Positions 1 through 9,976 are shown, counted from the stretch's first letter. The stretch is 41,229 nt of DNA from Patescibacteria group bacterium (GCA_019428855.1 JAHYJV010000008.1:1-41229); one strand, 5' to 3'. Numbers and translations: made by a program. Notes: generated by a model from the letters alone, not told the origin.

Positions 1-361
1 CCTTGTTTAACATAGCTCAAAGATGTTTCTTGTCATCTTTCCAACTAATATCTTTCTAAAATTCTTCGTTGTTCTTTTTTTATCAATTCCAATAACCTTT
101 TTTGGAAAATGCTTTTTGACATTTATTACAAAAGAATCTTCTTTGAGTCAACGAAATAATGATTTGTCTATTTTCAAAAACACTATGTTTGATTTTTCTT
201 TTACAATACTGCTGAACCTTGCTTGTGCTTTTTGTGCAATGTGGACAGAGACAATATCTTCTGGGATTGCGAGCTTTAACTATTATTTCCCTTTCTCTTG
301 TTTCATACCCATCAATCCATAAATTTTGCAAATTAAACAGTTTTTTGATATCATTTTTCAA
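1..361 (-). pseudogene. ISL3-family-like transposase remnant (N-terminal zinc-finger part), frame-broken and cut by the window edge
   Basis: Minus ORF 83..361 has CPHC...CNKC zinc-finger motifs (YCLCPHCTKS...RRFFCNKCQKAF). After the stop, plausible continuation appears in other frames (VIGIDKKRTTKNFRKILVGKMTRN, then TSLSYVKQG), implying at least two frameshifts. Confidence 0.7.
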
Positions 362-518
362 AGGAGTGGTGTGAATTGTTAATTTATCAATATAATTCTA
401 CCACTTCTTTAGTTATCCACCACAGTTATTAGTGTAGAGCCTCTTTTATTTTGCTAAATTGTAAAAAAATGATAGACTGTTTAGGTAGGTTATTGAGTTT
501 AGAATTAAGTCTAATATT

Positions 519-1652
519 ATGATAGACCAAGTCGTGATTACAATCTTTTCGATAATTGCTGCTTTTGTGGTTGCCTTTTTTTTGTTTAAAAAGAAGATTA
601 TCGATTATTTTGCATCTTTTAGCGAGCGAATGTCAGAAAATAATTTAAGGATGCTTGAGGAAAGAAATCGAGAAATTCTGAAAGAAGAAAGAGAAAGAAT
701 TGATGAAATGAATGAGGAGAAGATGAAGAGGAATGAACAGTATATGGAGGGAAAGAAAGATGCTATTAAGGAGATGGTAGAAAAAATTGATTTGGAATTA
801 AGGGAATCGCAAAAAAAAATTGAAAGCACTGAGAAAGAAAGAATTGGAGAATTTTCAAAAATGAAGACAATTTTAGAAGAACACAAAATCATTACCAGAG
901 AATTGCGAAATTCGACAGACAATTTGAAGAAGATTCTTTCCAATAATCAACAGCGAGGAAAATATGGAGAAGAGGTGGCGGAAAATATATTGAAAATGCT
1001 GGGATTTGTGAAAGATTTGGATTATATTGTGAATCTCAGGCAAGATACCAATGCCAACCGACCCGATATCACCATAAAGCTACCAGACAAGACAAAGATA
1101 AACATTGATGTAAAATTTCCTTATTCAGCTTTGCAAAAACTTCAAGAAGTTGACAATGAAGTGGAAAAGAATAAACACTTCGACCAGTTTAAAATTGATG
1201 TCAAACAGAAAATCAAGCAAGTGACGAGTCGCGACTATATTAATCCTGAAGAGAGGACTCTGGATTTTGTAATTATGTTTGTTCCGAATGAGAGCATTTT
1301 TAGTTTTATTTGTGACAAGCTGAATGATATCACAAGCGAGGCTCTTGAAAAAAAAGTAATTATCACTGGTCCTTTTTCATTTGCAGCAATTGCCAGAATG
1401 ATAAAGCAGTCGTATAATAATTTTAAAATTCAAGAAGATTTGCATCGTGTAGTTGGCTTGATTGGAAAATTTAAACAGGAATTTACAAAATATAGCGATG
1501 AATTTGATAAGCTGGGAGATAAAATAAGTTCAATGACCAAACAATATGACAGCGTTGCGAATACTAGGACTAGGCAACTAACAAAGGTGGTGGACCGGAT
1601 TGGTGAAGAAAATGAAGTAATCGAGAGTGATGATATCAAGAAAATAATATAA
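519..1652 (+). CDS. rmuC: DNA recombination protein RmuC homolog
   Basis: N-terminal TM helix, coiled coil, then RGKYGEEVAENIL...RPDITIKLPDKTKINIDVKFPYSAL...DFVIMFVPNESIF, typical of RmuC. Confidence 0.9.
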   Translation: MIDQVVITIFSIIAAFVVAFFLFKKKIIDYFASFSERMSENNLRMLEERNREILKEERERIDEMNEEKMKRNEQYMEGKKDAIKEMVEKIDLELRESQKKIESTEKERIGEFSKMKTILEEHKIITRELRNSTDNLKKILSNNQQRGKYGEEVAENILKMLGFVKDLDYIVNLRQDTNANRPDITIKLPDKTKINIDVKFPYSALQKLQEVDNEVEKNKHFDQFKIDVKQKIKQVTSRDYINPEERTLDFVIMFVPNESIFSFICDKLNDITSEALEKKVIITGPFSFAAIARMIKQSYNNFKIQEDLHRVVGLIGKFKQEFTKYSDEFDKLGDKISSMTKQYDSVANTRTRQLTKVVDRIGEENEVIESDDIKKII

Positions 1653-1668
1653 TAGATAAAAATTCTGT

Positions 1669-2208
1669 ATGAAAAAATGGAAAACTATAAAATCAAAAGT
1701 AGTTTTTGACTGTAAGTATCTGAAAATTGTGGAAGAGGATTTTTTGTTGTCTGATAAAAAATCTGATAAATATTTTCTAGTAGAAAGACTTGATTTTGTG
1801 GTTATAATTGCTCGAAATGGAAATAATCTTTATTTAATTAAGCAATCTCGATATACAACCAAAATAAGATTAATTGAATTCGTGGCAGGAGCAATAGAGA
1901 AAGGAGAGACGCCCTTGAAAGCTGCCAAAAGAGAGCTTGAAGAAGAGGCAGGAATTAAAGCAAAAAAGTTTCAAAGCTTGGGGTGGTATTGGGCAAATAA
2001 GGGTTGTTCCAAACAAAAAGGATATGTTTTTTTGGCCGAAAATTTGAGCTTTATAGAACATAGACCAGATGAAATTGAAAGCGAAGGAGAAATTGAAACG
2101 GTTAGCTGTAAACTCTCCGAAGTTAGGAAAATGATTGAGAGCGGAAAAATAAAAGACAATGATTCTTTGGCGGCTTTTAGTTTTTTTATGTTAAAATGTA
2201 ATAGTTAA
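1669..2208 (+). CDS. NUDIX hydrolase (ADP-ribose pyrophosphatase-like)
   Basis: Nudix box GAIEKGETPLKAAKRELEEEAGI. Confidence 0.92.
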   Translation: MKKWKTIKSKVVFDCKYLKIVEEDFLLSDKKSDKYFLVERLDFVVIIARNGNNLYLIKQSRYTTKIRLIEFVAGAIEKGETPLKAAKRELEEEAGIKAKKFQSLGWYWANKGCSKQKGYVFLAENLSFIEHRPDEIESEGEIETVSCKLSEVRKMIESGKIKDNDSLAAFSFFMLKCNS

Positions 2209-2240
2209 GAAGGAAGAAATATCACTCATATATCATTAGA

Positions 2241-3587
2241 ATGCTTATAAAAAAAATATTCAAAATTAATTTCATCACGGTTGGCATAATAATTTTTTTG
2301 TTTTTATTGATTTTTAAGTATAATAAATTTCTTGGTTACGAAGAAGAAACTTACAATGCAATGGTGACATTTTTACTTTCTCATGAAATCGTTGGTCAGA
2401 GAGCTGGTTTTATTTCCGTTTTAAGTCATTTACCATTTGCTTTTTTAGATGTTTATACAAATATAAACAATATCCAATACTTAGCAGTTCCTTTTTATGT
2501 CTCATTAACAGGATCGGTATTCTATCTGCTGATTGAGAATTTATATAAGTCAAAGAAAATTGCTTTTTATATGTCCATTCTTTTGATTTTTACGACTATG
2601 TTTCTTCCTTATTCTGTAATTGGCATGGAACATATTTTTGCCTTTACGGCACTGAGTGCCTTCACTTTCCTTTTTTTATTTTCCAAAAATAAAAATATAT
2701 ATAGCTTGGTTATCAGTGCAGTATTCGCTGGCATGACAATTCAAACAAAAGCTTATGGAGTGTTATTTTTGATACCTCTGCTTGTTTATTTATTTTTAAT
2801 TCTGAAAGAGAGAAATAACCACTTTTTCTCAAAAGGGAATCTGAAAAATATTATATTATTTTTGGGACCTATTTTCTTTTTTATAATTTTAGGATTATTG
2901 TATAACTATTTTCAATATGGCAGTATATTTTCAACTAAATATGATTTAGGTAGCGAATTGCAACCTATTAGCTTATGGGTTGGCCTGTATGGTATTTTGT
3001 TCAGTATCGGAAAAGGATTTTTCATTTACAATCCATTGTTGATTGTTTCAGTTTTTATGTTCAAAAAGTTTTTTCAACTGCACCGAAAAGAATTTATTTT
3101 TATAGTCATTTTTTTTGTAATATTTGTACCTTTTAATGCGGGATATTCTTATTGGTCAGATGAAGTTTGGGGACCAAGAAAATTATTAGTTTTAGTTCCT
3201 TTTGTTTTTTTGCCACTGGGCTTATATTTTCGAAATTTGAATAAAGAGAAAATTGGAGTATTCATTCTTGTTGCTCTCGTTGGATTATATATTAATTTTA
3301 TTGGAACTATTTATGACTACGGAAAGCAGTTAACATTGTATAGGGAAATGAATTTGGACTCATTAGAGAAAATGAGATATGTACCAGAATTGAGTCATAT
3401 AAGCATAAATTCATTACTTTTGAAATCTTATGTTAATAAAAAAATAAATGGCAGTTCATTGCAGTTTGAATATGAGGAAAAAAGCTGGATGAGAAATTTA
3501 GCAGGAAAGGAAAATGAAGTTATAAGTGGAGGCTTATTCCCCCTAGATGATTATGATAAGCCAGATATTTATTTATTTAAAAAATGA
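2241..3587 (+). CDS. Polytopic membrane protein, glycosyltransferase 39/PMT-like
   Basis: Many TM segments, GT-C-like layout, adjacent to a GT2 gene. Confidence 0.55.
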   Translation: MLIKKIFKINFITVGIIIFLFLLIFKYNKFLGYEEETYNAMVTFLLSHEIVGQRAGFISVLSHLPFAFLDVYTNINNIQYLAVPFYVSLTGSVFYLLIENLYKSKKIAFYMSILLIFTTMFLPYSVIGMEHIFAFTALSAFTFLFLFSKNKNIYSLVISAVFAGMTIQTKAYGVLFLIPLLVYLFLILKERNNHFFSKGNLKNIILFLGPIFFFIILGLLYNYFQYGSIFSTKYDLGSELQPISLWVGLYGILFSIGKGFFIYNPLLIVSVFMFKKFFQLHRKEFIFIVIFFVIFVPFNAGYSYWSDEVWGPRKLLVLVPFVFLPLGLYFRNLNKEKIGVFILVALVGLYINFIGTIYDYGKQLTLYREMNLDSLEKMRYVPELSHISINSLLLKSYVNKKINGSSLQFEYEEKSWMRNLAGKENEVISGGLFPLDDYDKPDIYLFKK

Positions 3588-3647
3588 TAGAGAATTTCCG
3601 AAGACAGATAATATTTAAATCGGAGCTAATAATCTTAAAATATATTA

Positions 3648-4334
3648 ATGAAAAAAACATCAATAATTGTTCCAGCGTTTAATGAAGAAAAAACCATTTT
3701 GACTTTAATTGAAAAGCTTAAGTCTTTAGATATGGAAAAGGAGATAATTATTATAGATGATGGATCAAGTGATGCGACTCGAAAAATTTTGTCTGAAATT
3801 GATGATGATAATATTAAAATAATTTTAAAAAATAAAAACCAAGGAAAAGGAGTGGCGATTAGAGATGGAATTAATATTTCAACTGGGGATATGATTGTCA
3901 TTCAAGATGCAGACTTGGAATATGATCCTAACGATTTGCTTGCGATGGTGAAAACGATGATTGAAAATGATTATGATGTATTGTATGGAAGTCGTTTTTT
4001 GAAAAAGAGAAAACCGGAAGGAATGTATATGGCGAACTGGATTGCTAATAAAACACTGGTTATTGTCTCGAATATGTTGTATAATTCAAATATTACAGAT
4101 GAGGCAACTTGTTATAAGCTCTTTAAGTCTGATGTAATTAAGAGCTTGAAACTAAAAGCAGAAAGATTTGAGTTTTGTCCAGAAGTAACGGCAAAGGTTC
4201 GTAAAAAAGACTATATAATAAACGAAATGCCTATTTCGTATAAAGCAAGAAAATTTTCAGATGGCAAGAAGATTGGTATAAAAGATTTTATAGTTGCTCT
4301 TTGGGTCTTGATAAAGTATAGATTTGTTGATTAA
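3648..4334 (+). CDS. Glycosyltransferase family 2 (dolichyl-phosphate mannosyltransferase-like)
   Basis: SIIVPAFNEEKTI...IIIDDGSSDAT...GKGVAIRDGI...DMIVIQDADLEYDP. Confidence 0.92.
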   Translation: MKKTSIIVPAFNEEKTILTLIEKLKSLDMEKEIIIIDDGSSDATRKILSEIDDDNIKIILKNKNQGKGVAIRDGINISTGDMIVIQDADLEYDPNDLLAMVKTMIENDYDVLYGSRFLKKRKPEGMYMANWIANKTLVIVSNMLYNSNITDEATCYKLFKSDVIKSLKLKAERFEFCPEVTAKVRKKDYIINEMPISYKARKFSDGKKIGIKDFIVALWVLIKYRFVD

Positions 4335-4363
4335 AATATTTTTTATAAACTAAGTATAAAAAA

Positions 4364-4693
4364 ATGGGAATTAAAGATTCATTTAAAAAAGTTGTAGCCA
4401 AGGGTGCCATGAAAGTTTCCAAGACTAAAATTGGTAAAAAAGTGATGGATAAGGCTATGGAAAAGGAACTTGAAAAAATGCCAGAAGGGCAAAGAGAGAT
4501 GGCTAGAAAAGCAATGCAAGCGATGCAAAATATGAGTGTAGAGGAGCAAGAGCAAATCGCAGAAAAAATGAAAAAACTTTTAGGTGGGAAAGAAAATCCA
4601 AGCGCAGGAGAAATGATGGGAATAATGAGAAAAATGACACCAGATCAACGAAAAGAATATGAAGATTTGGCGAGAAAATTAATGGGGATGTAG
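4364..4693 (+). CDS. Small Met-rich helical protein of unknown function
   Basis: 109-aa ORF in the operon; very Met/Lys/Glu-rich (KAMQAMQNMSVEEQEQIAEKMKKLL...MMGIMRKMTPDQRKEYEDLARKLMGM). Confidence 0.7.
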   Translation: MGIKDSFKKVVAKGAMKVSKTKIGKKVMDKAMEKELEKMPEGQREMARKAMQAMQNMSVEEQEQIAEKMKKLLGGKENPSAGEMMGIMRKMTPDQRKEYEDLARKLMGM

Positions 4694-4711
4694 TTTTTAA
4701 ATTATACAAGA

Positions 4712-5335
4712 ATGAAATGTCCAGATTGTAGAAAAATATTAAGGAAAGTTGTAGTAAAAAATAATTATGGTATGATAATTAATCTTGACCAATGTTTTGA
4801 TTGTGGCGGAATTTGGTTTGATAATGTTGAGCTATATCCAATCCCAAAAGAAGAAATTGAAAGGATTGAAAATATTGATGCAAAGAAATTACAAGAGAAT
4901 ATATCTTTTTTAAATTATGAAAAAAAATGTCCTGTGTGTGACATAAAACTTGAAGATTTTAAAGATATTAATTTTCCAAAACAGCTAGAAGTCGAATATT
5001 GTACGAAGTGTAATGGTTTTTGGATGAATAGAGGAGAGACTTCTGATTTCAAGGTATGGCAAAATAATAAAAGACAAAACAAGGAAAGCGAAGAGAATTT
5101 GAAATTTCGAGAAAATATCAAACAAATGCTTGGTGAATATAAAACTTCAGATTATAAGTCCTTAGGAGAAGTTGGAAAGTTTCTTTCAATGCCACTTGAT
5201 TCAAGAACGGGACGTCCAATTAATTATAGTGCGCTTAATGGAGGTGAAAGCAAGATAACTGATAGTTCTAACAGAGCTTCTTTTATAATTTTTGATATTT
5301 TTCAATTATTATTAAAACTTTTTTTAAGATATTAA
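4712..5335 (+). CDS. Double TFIIB-type zinc-ribbon protein
   Basis: Two CxxC pairs of zf-TFIIB type: MKCPDCRK...CFDCGGIWFD and CPVCDIK...CTKCNGFWMNRGE. Confidence 0.8.
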   Translation: MKCPDCRKILRKVVVKNNYGMIINLDQCFDCGGIWFDNVELYPIPKEEIERIENIDAKKLQENISFLNYEKKCPVCDIKLEDFKDINFPKQLEVEYCTKCNGFWMNRGETSDFKVWQNNKRQNKESEENLKFRENIKQMLGEYKTSDYKSLGEVGKFLSMPLDSRTGRPINYSALNGGESKITDSSNRASFIIFDIFQLLLKLFLRY

Positions 5336-5814
5336 TGAATAGAAAGATAGATAAATTTGTTGTTATATGCGATAGCCTTCGGAGCTTACATAATGTAGGC
5401 TCTGTTTTTCGAACATCAGATGGAGCGGGAATAAGTAAAATTTATCTATGCGGAATAACGGGGATGCCGGATACGCAAAAACACGAGAGACAAATTTCAA
5501 AAGTGGCCTTGGGAGCTCAGAAATATATACCTTGGGAATATGTGAAACAGTCCTGGAGGGTTGTGGAAAAATTAAAAAAAGAAGGATATCAGATTGTTTC
5601 TCTGGAGCAAACGAAGGATAGTATTGCATACACAAAATTTAAACCAAAATTTCCTCTGGCTCTTGTGATTGGCAATGAAAACAAAGGAGTGAAGAAGGCA
5701 GTTTTGAGCAGGTCAGATGAAGTGATTGAAATTCCAATGAGAGGTACGAAAAAATCACTCAATGTTTCGGTCGCTTTTGGAATCGCAGCCTATTGGATTG
5801 GAAAATTTAAATAA
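5335..5814 (+). CDS. TrmH/SpoU-family RNA methyltransferase
   Basis: LRSLHNVGSVFRTSDGAGI...LVIGNENKGV...EIPMRGTKKSLNVSVAFGIAAYW; overlaps the preceding stop codon. Confidence 0.93.
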   Translation: MNRKIDKFVVICDSLRSLHNVGSVFRTSDGAGISKIYLCGITGMPDTQKHERQISKVALGAQKYIPWEYVKQSWRVVEKLKKEGYQIVSLEQTKDSIAYTKFKPKFPLALVIGNENKGVKKAVLSRSDEVIEIPMRGTKKSLNVSVAFGIAAYWIGKFK

Positions 5815-5840
5815 ATTATCGAGGTTCAACCTCGATAATT
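5814..5840. repeat. 27-bp perfect inverted repeat (13-bp arms, 1-nt centre), possible 3'-end hairpin
   Basis: AATTATCGAGGTT-C-AACCTCGATAATT directly after the methyltransferase stop codon. Confidence 0.85.
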
Positions 5841-5854
5841 AAGATAAAAATACT

Positions 5855-6565
5855 ATGGAAAAAAGTAAATCTCAAAAAATTATAGAAAAAACTAGAGATG
5901 ACTATGATTTGATTGCTAAGGAGTGGGATTTAAGCAGGAACAGGGCTTCCAAATTAAAAACAGATTTAATAGCTGATATTAATCTCGGCGATAAAGTTTT
6001 AGATATTGGTTGCGGGAACGCTCTTATGGCACCTTTTATTTTAGATAAAGGTGCTTTGTATGTTGGGCTTGATATATCAGAAAAAATGATTGAAATTGTC
6101 AGAAAAAAATATGTCAAAGAAATTAAAAATGGAAAAGTAAAATTTTTTTCAGGTCAGGCAACAGAACTTCCATTTGGTGATAAAAAATTTGATTATATAA
6201 TAAGTTATGCCGTACTTCATCATATTCCGTCAAAAAAATTGCAAGAGAAATTTTTTCAAGAAATTAAGAGAGTATCTAAGTCAAACGCAAAAGTAAGAAT
6301 TATAGTTTGGAATCTCTTAAGCGATTGGGCGAATAAGAGGTTTAACATTGAGGACCAATTAGCTGGAAAAAAAAGTGGAGATGTAATTGTTCCCTGGAAA
6401 GCAACCTCTGGAAAAGTTGTGGAGCGTTATCTTTATCAATTTTCTAAAGAAGAGCTTTTACTTCTCGCAAAAACAGCGGGATTTGAAAAGATTAAAATTC
6501 ATTATTTTAATAGAGCAGGAGAAAGGAAAGAAAATGCGGAAGAGCTGGTTTTGGAGATGGAATAA
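5855..6565 (+). CDS. Class I SAM-dependent methyltransferase
   Basis: VLDIGCGNALMAPFIL...YVGLDISEKMIE...FDYIISYAVLHHI. Confidence 0.9.
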   Translation: MEKSKSQKIIEKTRDDYDLIAKEWDLSRNRASKLKTDLIADINLGDKVLDIGCGNALMAPFILDKGALYVGLDISEKMIEIVRKKYVKEIKNGKVKFFSGQATELPFGDKKFDYIISYAVLHHIPSKKLQEKFFQEIKRVSKSNAKVRIIVWNLLSDWANKRFNIEDQLAGKKSGDVIVPWKATSGKVVERYLYQFSKEELLLLAKTAGFEKIKIHYFNRAGERKENAEELVLEME

Positions 6566-6867
6566 AAGAAAACATAAGGTGGAATATTACAAAATATTAC
6601 TTTTCTTAATTTATTTGCGATAAGATATAGATATAAATTTTTGTAATTGATCAGTAGTTGTGTTATATTAATGGTAGTTAGATGATATTATGCATTCGTA
6701 TAATATACAAATATTATTTATTAACCACTTTATTATTCGCATAATAACGAGTTAGACGACATATTTTTGAAAAATTTGTTTATTGAAATGTTTTTGGTGG
6801 GCTTTAAGAAATAAGGAATTTGATTTTTTTAATTTTTAAAGAGGGGGGGTAAAAGGTGTTTTCTCTA

Positions 6868-6899
6868 CGGAGTTTATCCCGCTGAACAGCGGGGCTCCG
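6868..6899. other. GC-rich nested stem-loop upstream of hsdM
   Basis: CGGAG(6868-6872)...CTCCG(6895-6899) encloses CCCGCTG-AA-CAGCGGG, in an otherwise very AT-rich spacer. Confidence 0.6.
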
Positions 6900-6963
6900 A
6901 AAACGATTTATTTATTAGGGGAAAACGAATACAATACAAATACTTAACTTGGATAATAAAACT

Positions 6964-8547
6964 ATGGCAAATAAAAATACAAATTTGAATACAACAAAAG
7001 AGCAAGAACGCTCAGAATTACATCGTGCTATTTGGCAAATTGCCAATGATTTGCGAGGAAGTGTTGATGGCTGGGATTTTAAACAGTATGTTCTTGGAAT
7101 ACTTTTTTATCGTTTTATAAGTGAGAACCTTACTAGTTTTATTAATGAAGATGAGCGACGAATTCCTGGGAAAGAGCAATTTGATTATGTAAAACTCTCC
7201 GATAAAGAGGCAGAGTTTGGACGCAAAGAAACTATAATTAATAAAGGTTTTTATATTCTACCAAGCGAACTTTTTGTAAATGTTTGCAAAAATGCTCGCA
7301 ATGACGCTAACCTCAATGAAACACTTTCCATGATTTTTGATAATATCGAAAATTCCGCTAAAGGCTTTGAAAGCGAGGACGATTTGAAGGGTTTGTTTGA
7401 TGATATTGATGTAAATTCCAATAAGCTTGGAGCTACCGTGGAAAAAAGAAATCAGAGACTGGCAAAACTTATGGAATCAATCGGCGGTCTTCGCCTCGGT
7501 AATTATAGCGACAATACTATTGATGCTTTTGGTGATGCCTATGAATATTTGATGGCAATGTATGCCTCAAGTGCGGGTAAATCTGGAGGTGAGTTCTACA
7601 CTCCTCAAGAGGTAAGCGAGCTTTTAGCAGAAATCACCACTGTCGGCAAAAAAGAAGTCAATAAAGTTTATGATCCTTGTTGCGGGTCTGGTTCTCTTCT
7701 TCTTAAATTTGCTAAAGTTCTTGGCAAAGAAAATGTACGCCTTGGTTTTTTTGGTCAAGAAATAAACCTCACTACCTATAATCTTTGCCGTATAAATATG
7801 TTTTTGCATGATATAAATTATAATAATTTTGATATTGCTCACGGCGACACTCTCACTGATCCAAAACACTGGGACGATGAACCTTTTGACGCTATTGTTT
7901 CCAATCCGCCGTATTCAATAAGTTGGGAAGGTGATAGCAATCCTTTAATAATTAACGATCCTCGTTTTTCGCCTGCTGGAGTTTTAGCGCCAAAAAGCAA
8001 AGCAGATTTAGCGTTTACTATGCACATGCTTTCTTGGCTCTCAACTAGCGGAACCGCAGCGATTGTTGAATTTCCGGGAGTTCTTTATCGCACTGGTGCT
8101 GAGCAGAAAATCCGCAAGTATTTGATTGATAATAATTATATAGATACGGTTATCCAATTACCGCCCGATCTCTTTTTCGGAACAACTATCGCAACTTGTG
8201 TTGTTATTTTGAAAAAAAGTAAAAAAGATAACAAGACCTTGTTTATAAATGCCTCTGCTGAATTTGTGAGAGGTGGAAATAAAAATAAATTAAGTGAAGA
8301 AAATCGCAAAAAGATTCTTAATGCGTTTACTTCGCGCGCCGATGCAGAATATTTTGCAAAATTAGCTGATAATAAAACCATTGCTGAAAATGATTATAAT
8401 ATTGCGGTTTCAAGTTATGTTGTAGCGGAAGATACTCGTGAAGTAGTAAATATTACAGAGCTAAACAAAAAAATCACCAAAATTGTCTCAAGACAAAATG
8501 AACTCCGCACAGCGATTGATGAAATTGTGACGGATATAGAAGGATAA
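6964..8547 (+). CDS. hsdM: Type I restriction-modification system methylase subunit HsdM
   Basis: Type I M N-terminal domain (AIWQIANDLRGSVDGWDFKQYVLGILFYRFIS), DPCCGSGSLLLKF, IVSNPPYSISW. The supplied ORF starts at a TTG (6949); ATG at 6964 is more likely. Confidence 0.96.
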   Translation: MANKNTNLNTTKEQERSELHRAIWQIANDLRGSVDGWDFKQYVLGILFYRFISENLTSFINEDERRIPGKEQFDYVKLSDKEAEFGRKETIINKGFYILPSELFVNVCKNARNDANLNETLSMIFDNIENSAKGFESEDDLKGLFDDIDVNSNKLGATVEKRNQRLAKLMESIGGLRLGNYSDNTIDAFGDAYEYLMAMYASSAGKSGGEFYTPQEVSELLAEITTVGKKEVNKVYDPCCGSGSLLLKFAKVLGKENVRLGFFGQEINLTTYNLCRINMFLHDINYNNFDIAHGDTLTDPKHWDDEPFDAIVSNPPYSISWEGDSNPLIINDPRFSPAGVLAPKSKADLAFTMHMLSWLSTSGTAAIVEFPGVLYRTGAEQKIRKYLIDNNYIDTVIQLPPDLFFGTTIATCVVILKKSKKDNKTLFINASAEFVRGGNKNKLSEENRKKILNAFTSRADAEYFAKLADNKTIAENDYNIAVSSYVVAEDTREVVNITELNKKITKIVSRQNELRTAIDEIVTDIEG

Positions 8548-8567
8548 TAATTTAAAAAATAATTATT

Positions 8568-9683
8568 ATGAATAAAAAAAATGATATAGAAAACATTGAT
8601 CAGCAATTGATCAATTGGCGAAAAAAATTTAACAAAGAAATCCCTGAGCGGATTGGTCTTGCTTTCTATACAAATGATGATGGAGAAGTGGAGATTGAAG
8701 TCTATATGACTGATGAAAGTATGTGGATGAGTCAGCAAATTATGGCACAACTTTTTGGCGTAGAAGAGAATACTATTACTTATCATATTCAGGAGATATA
8801 TAAAAGTGGAGAATTGGAGGGAAATCCAACTACTCGAAAAATTAGAGTAGTTCGAAGAGAAGGAAATCGACAAGTCAACCGAGAAATTCAGTTTTATAAT
8901 CTAGATATGGTTATTTCTGTTGGCTATCGCGTAAACTCTATTAAAGCGACTCAATTTAGAAAGTTTGCAACACGAGTGCTCCACGAATATATTCAAAAGG
9001 GCTATGTTCTTAATGATGACCGATTTAAACAAGGGCGAAAGTTTGATGATGGATATTTCAAGGAAATGCTTGAGAGAATTAGGGATATTCGATTAAGCGA
9101 ACGCCGTCTTTATTTGCAAATTGCCGATATTTTTGCACTTGCTTCGGATTATGATAAAAGTAGTATCATTACAAAAGAGTTTTTTGCTTTTATTCAAAAC
9201 AAATTACATTTTGCTGTTGCAGGGGGAACCGCTGCCGAAATAATTTATAGCCGTGTAGATGCTACTAAGGAAAATATGGGCTTGACTTCATGGGCACACT
9301 CTCCCAATGGAAAAATTTATAAAACCGATATTACAGTTGCAAAAAATTATCTAAAAGAAAAAGAACTGCACAGATTAAGACTTTCGGTGAGTGCCTTTCT
9401 TGATTTAGCTGAAATGAGAGCCGAAAGACAACTGCCAACTACCATGCAAGATTGGATTGGCTTTATGAGCAGTTACCTTGATCTTAATGGCTATCCTGTG
9501 CTTGAAGGATTAGGGAAAGTGAGCAAAGAGCAAGCAGATGAAAAGGCTCTAAAAGAGCATTCAAAGTTTCGAGTGATTCAAGATCGTAATTATGAAAGTG
9601 ATTTTCAGAAAATGATTAAAGATGTTGATGAAAAGCAAACAGCAAACCCTTTAAATATAAAAAATATCAAGAAAAAACTTTGA
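8568..9683 (+). CDS. rhuM: RhuM-family virulence/antirepressor-like protein
   Basis: VYMTDESMWMSQQIMAQLFGVEENTITYHIQEIYKSGEL...YNLDMVISVGYRVNS..QFRKFATRVLHEYIQKGYVLND. Commonly seen inside type I RM operons. Confidence 0.9.
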   Translation: MNKKNDIENIDQQLINWRKKFNKEIPERIGLAFYTNDDGEVEIEVYMTDESMWMSQQIMAQLFGVEENTITYHIQEIYKSGELEGNPTTRKIRVVRREGNRQVNREIQFYNLDMVISVGYRVNSIKATQFRKFATRVLHEYIQKGYVLNDDRFKQGRKFDDGYFKEMLERIRDIRLSERRLYLQIADIFALASDYDKSSIITKEFFAFIQNKLHFAVAGGTAAEIIYSRVDATKENMGLTSWAHSPNGKIYKTDITVAKNYLKEKELHRLRLSVSAFLDLAEMRAERQLPTTMQDWIGFMSSYLDLNGYPVLEGLGKVSKEQADEKALKEHSKFRVIQDRNYESDFQKMIKDVDEKQTANPLNIKNIKKKL

Positions 9684-9799
9684 GTGAGATAGAGAAAGTT
9701 TTTTTGGAAAGTGTTAAGGAGCTGGAGAAGAAAGTTAATATGAAAGCTTCTAAATCTAAAAAATAATATATTAAAAAATAATTTAATATTTAGACTATA

Positions 9800-9976
9800 A
9801 TGTCAAAAGCAAGATATAAAAATTTATTAGATAAATCTATTCAGTCGGCAATTTCTGCGATAGAAATATACAATAAACCAGATTTTAAATATCGTGAGGA
9901 ATCTTTTTCGATTTTGATAATAAATGCTTGGGAATTATTATTTAAAGCAAAAATTTTACAAGACAAAATGAGCTAA
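9800..9976 (+). pseudogene. N-terminal fragment of a DUF3644-type protein
   Basis: Hand translation MSKARYKNLLDKSIQSAISAIEIYNKPDFKYREESFSILIINAWELLFKAKILQDKMS*, matching the start of DUF3644 proteins and then ending abruptly. Confidence 0.75.

Noticed and set aside
605-943. Minus-strand ORFs over rmuC, hsdM, hsdR, clp-like and others (for example 605..943, 8415..8873, 15504..15872, 23047..23460)
   Set aside because: Low-complexity antisense reads of strong coding genes; no recognisable domains.
6387-6623. ORF overlapping the end of the SAM methyltransferase
   Set aside because: Mostly out-of-frame overlap with a well-supported gene; no independent evidence.
6868-6899. Known riboswitch or ribozyme upstream of hsdM
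   Set aside because: The hairpin does not match conserved cores I know (hammerhead, fluoride, preQ1); kept only as an unexplained structure.
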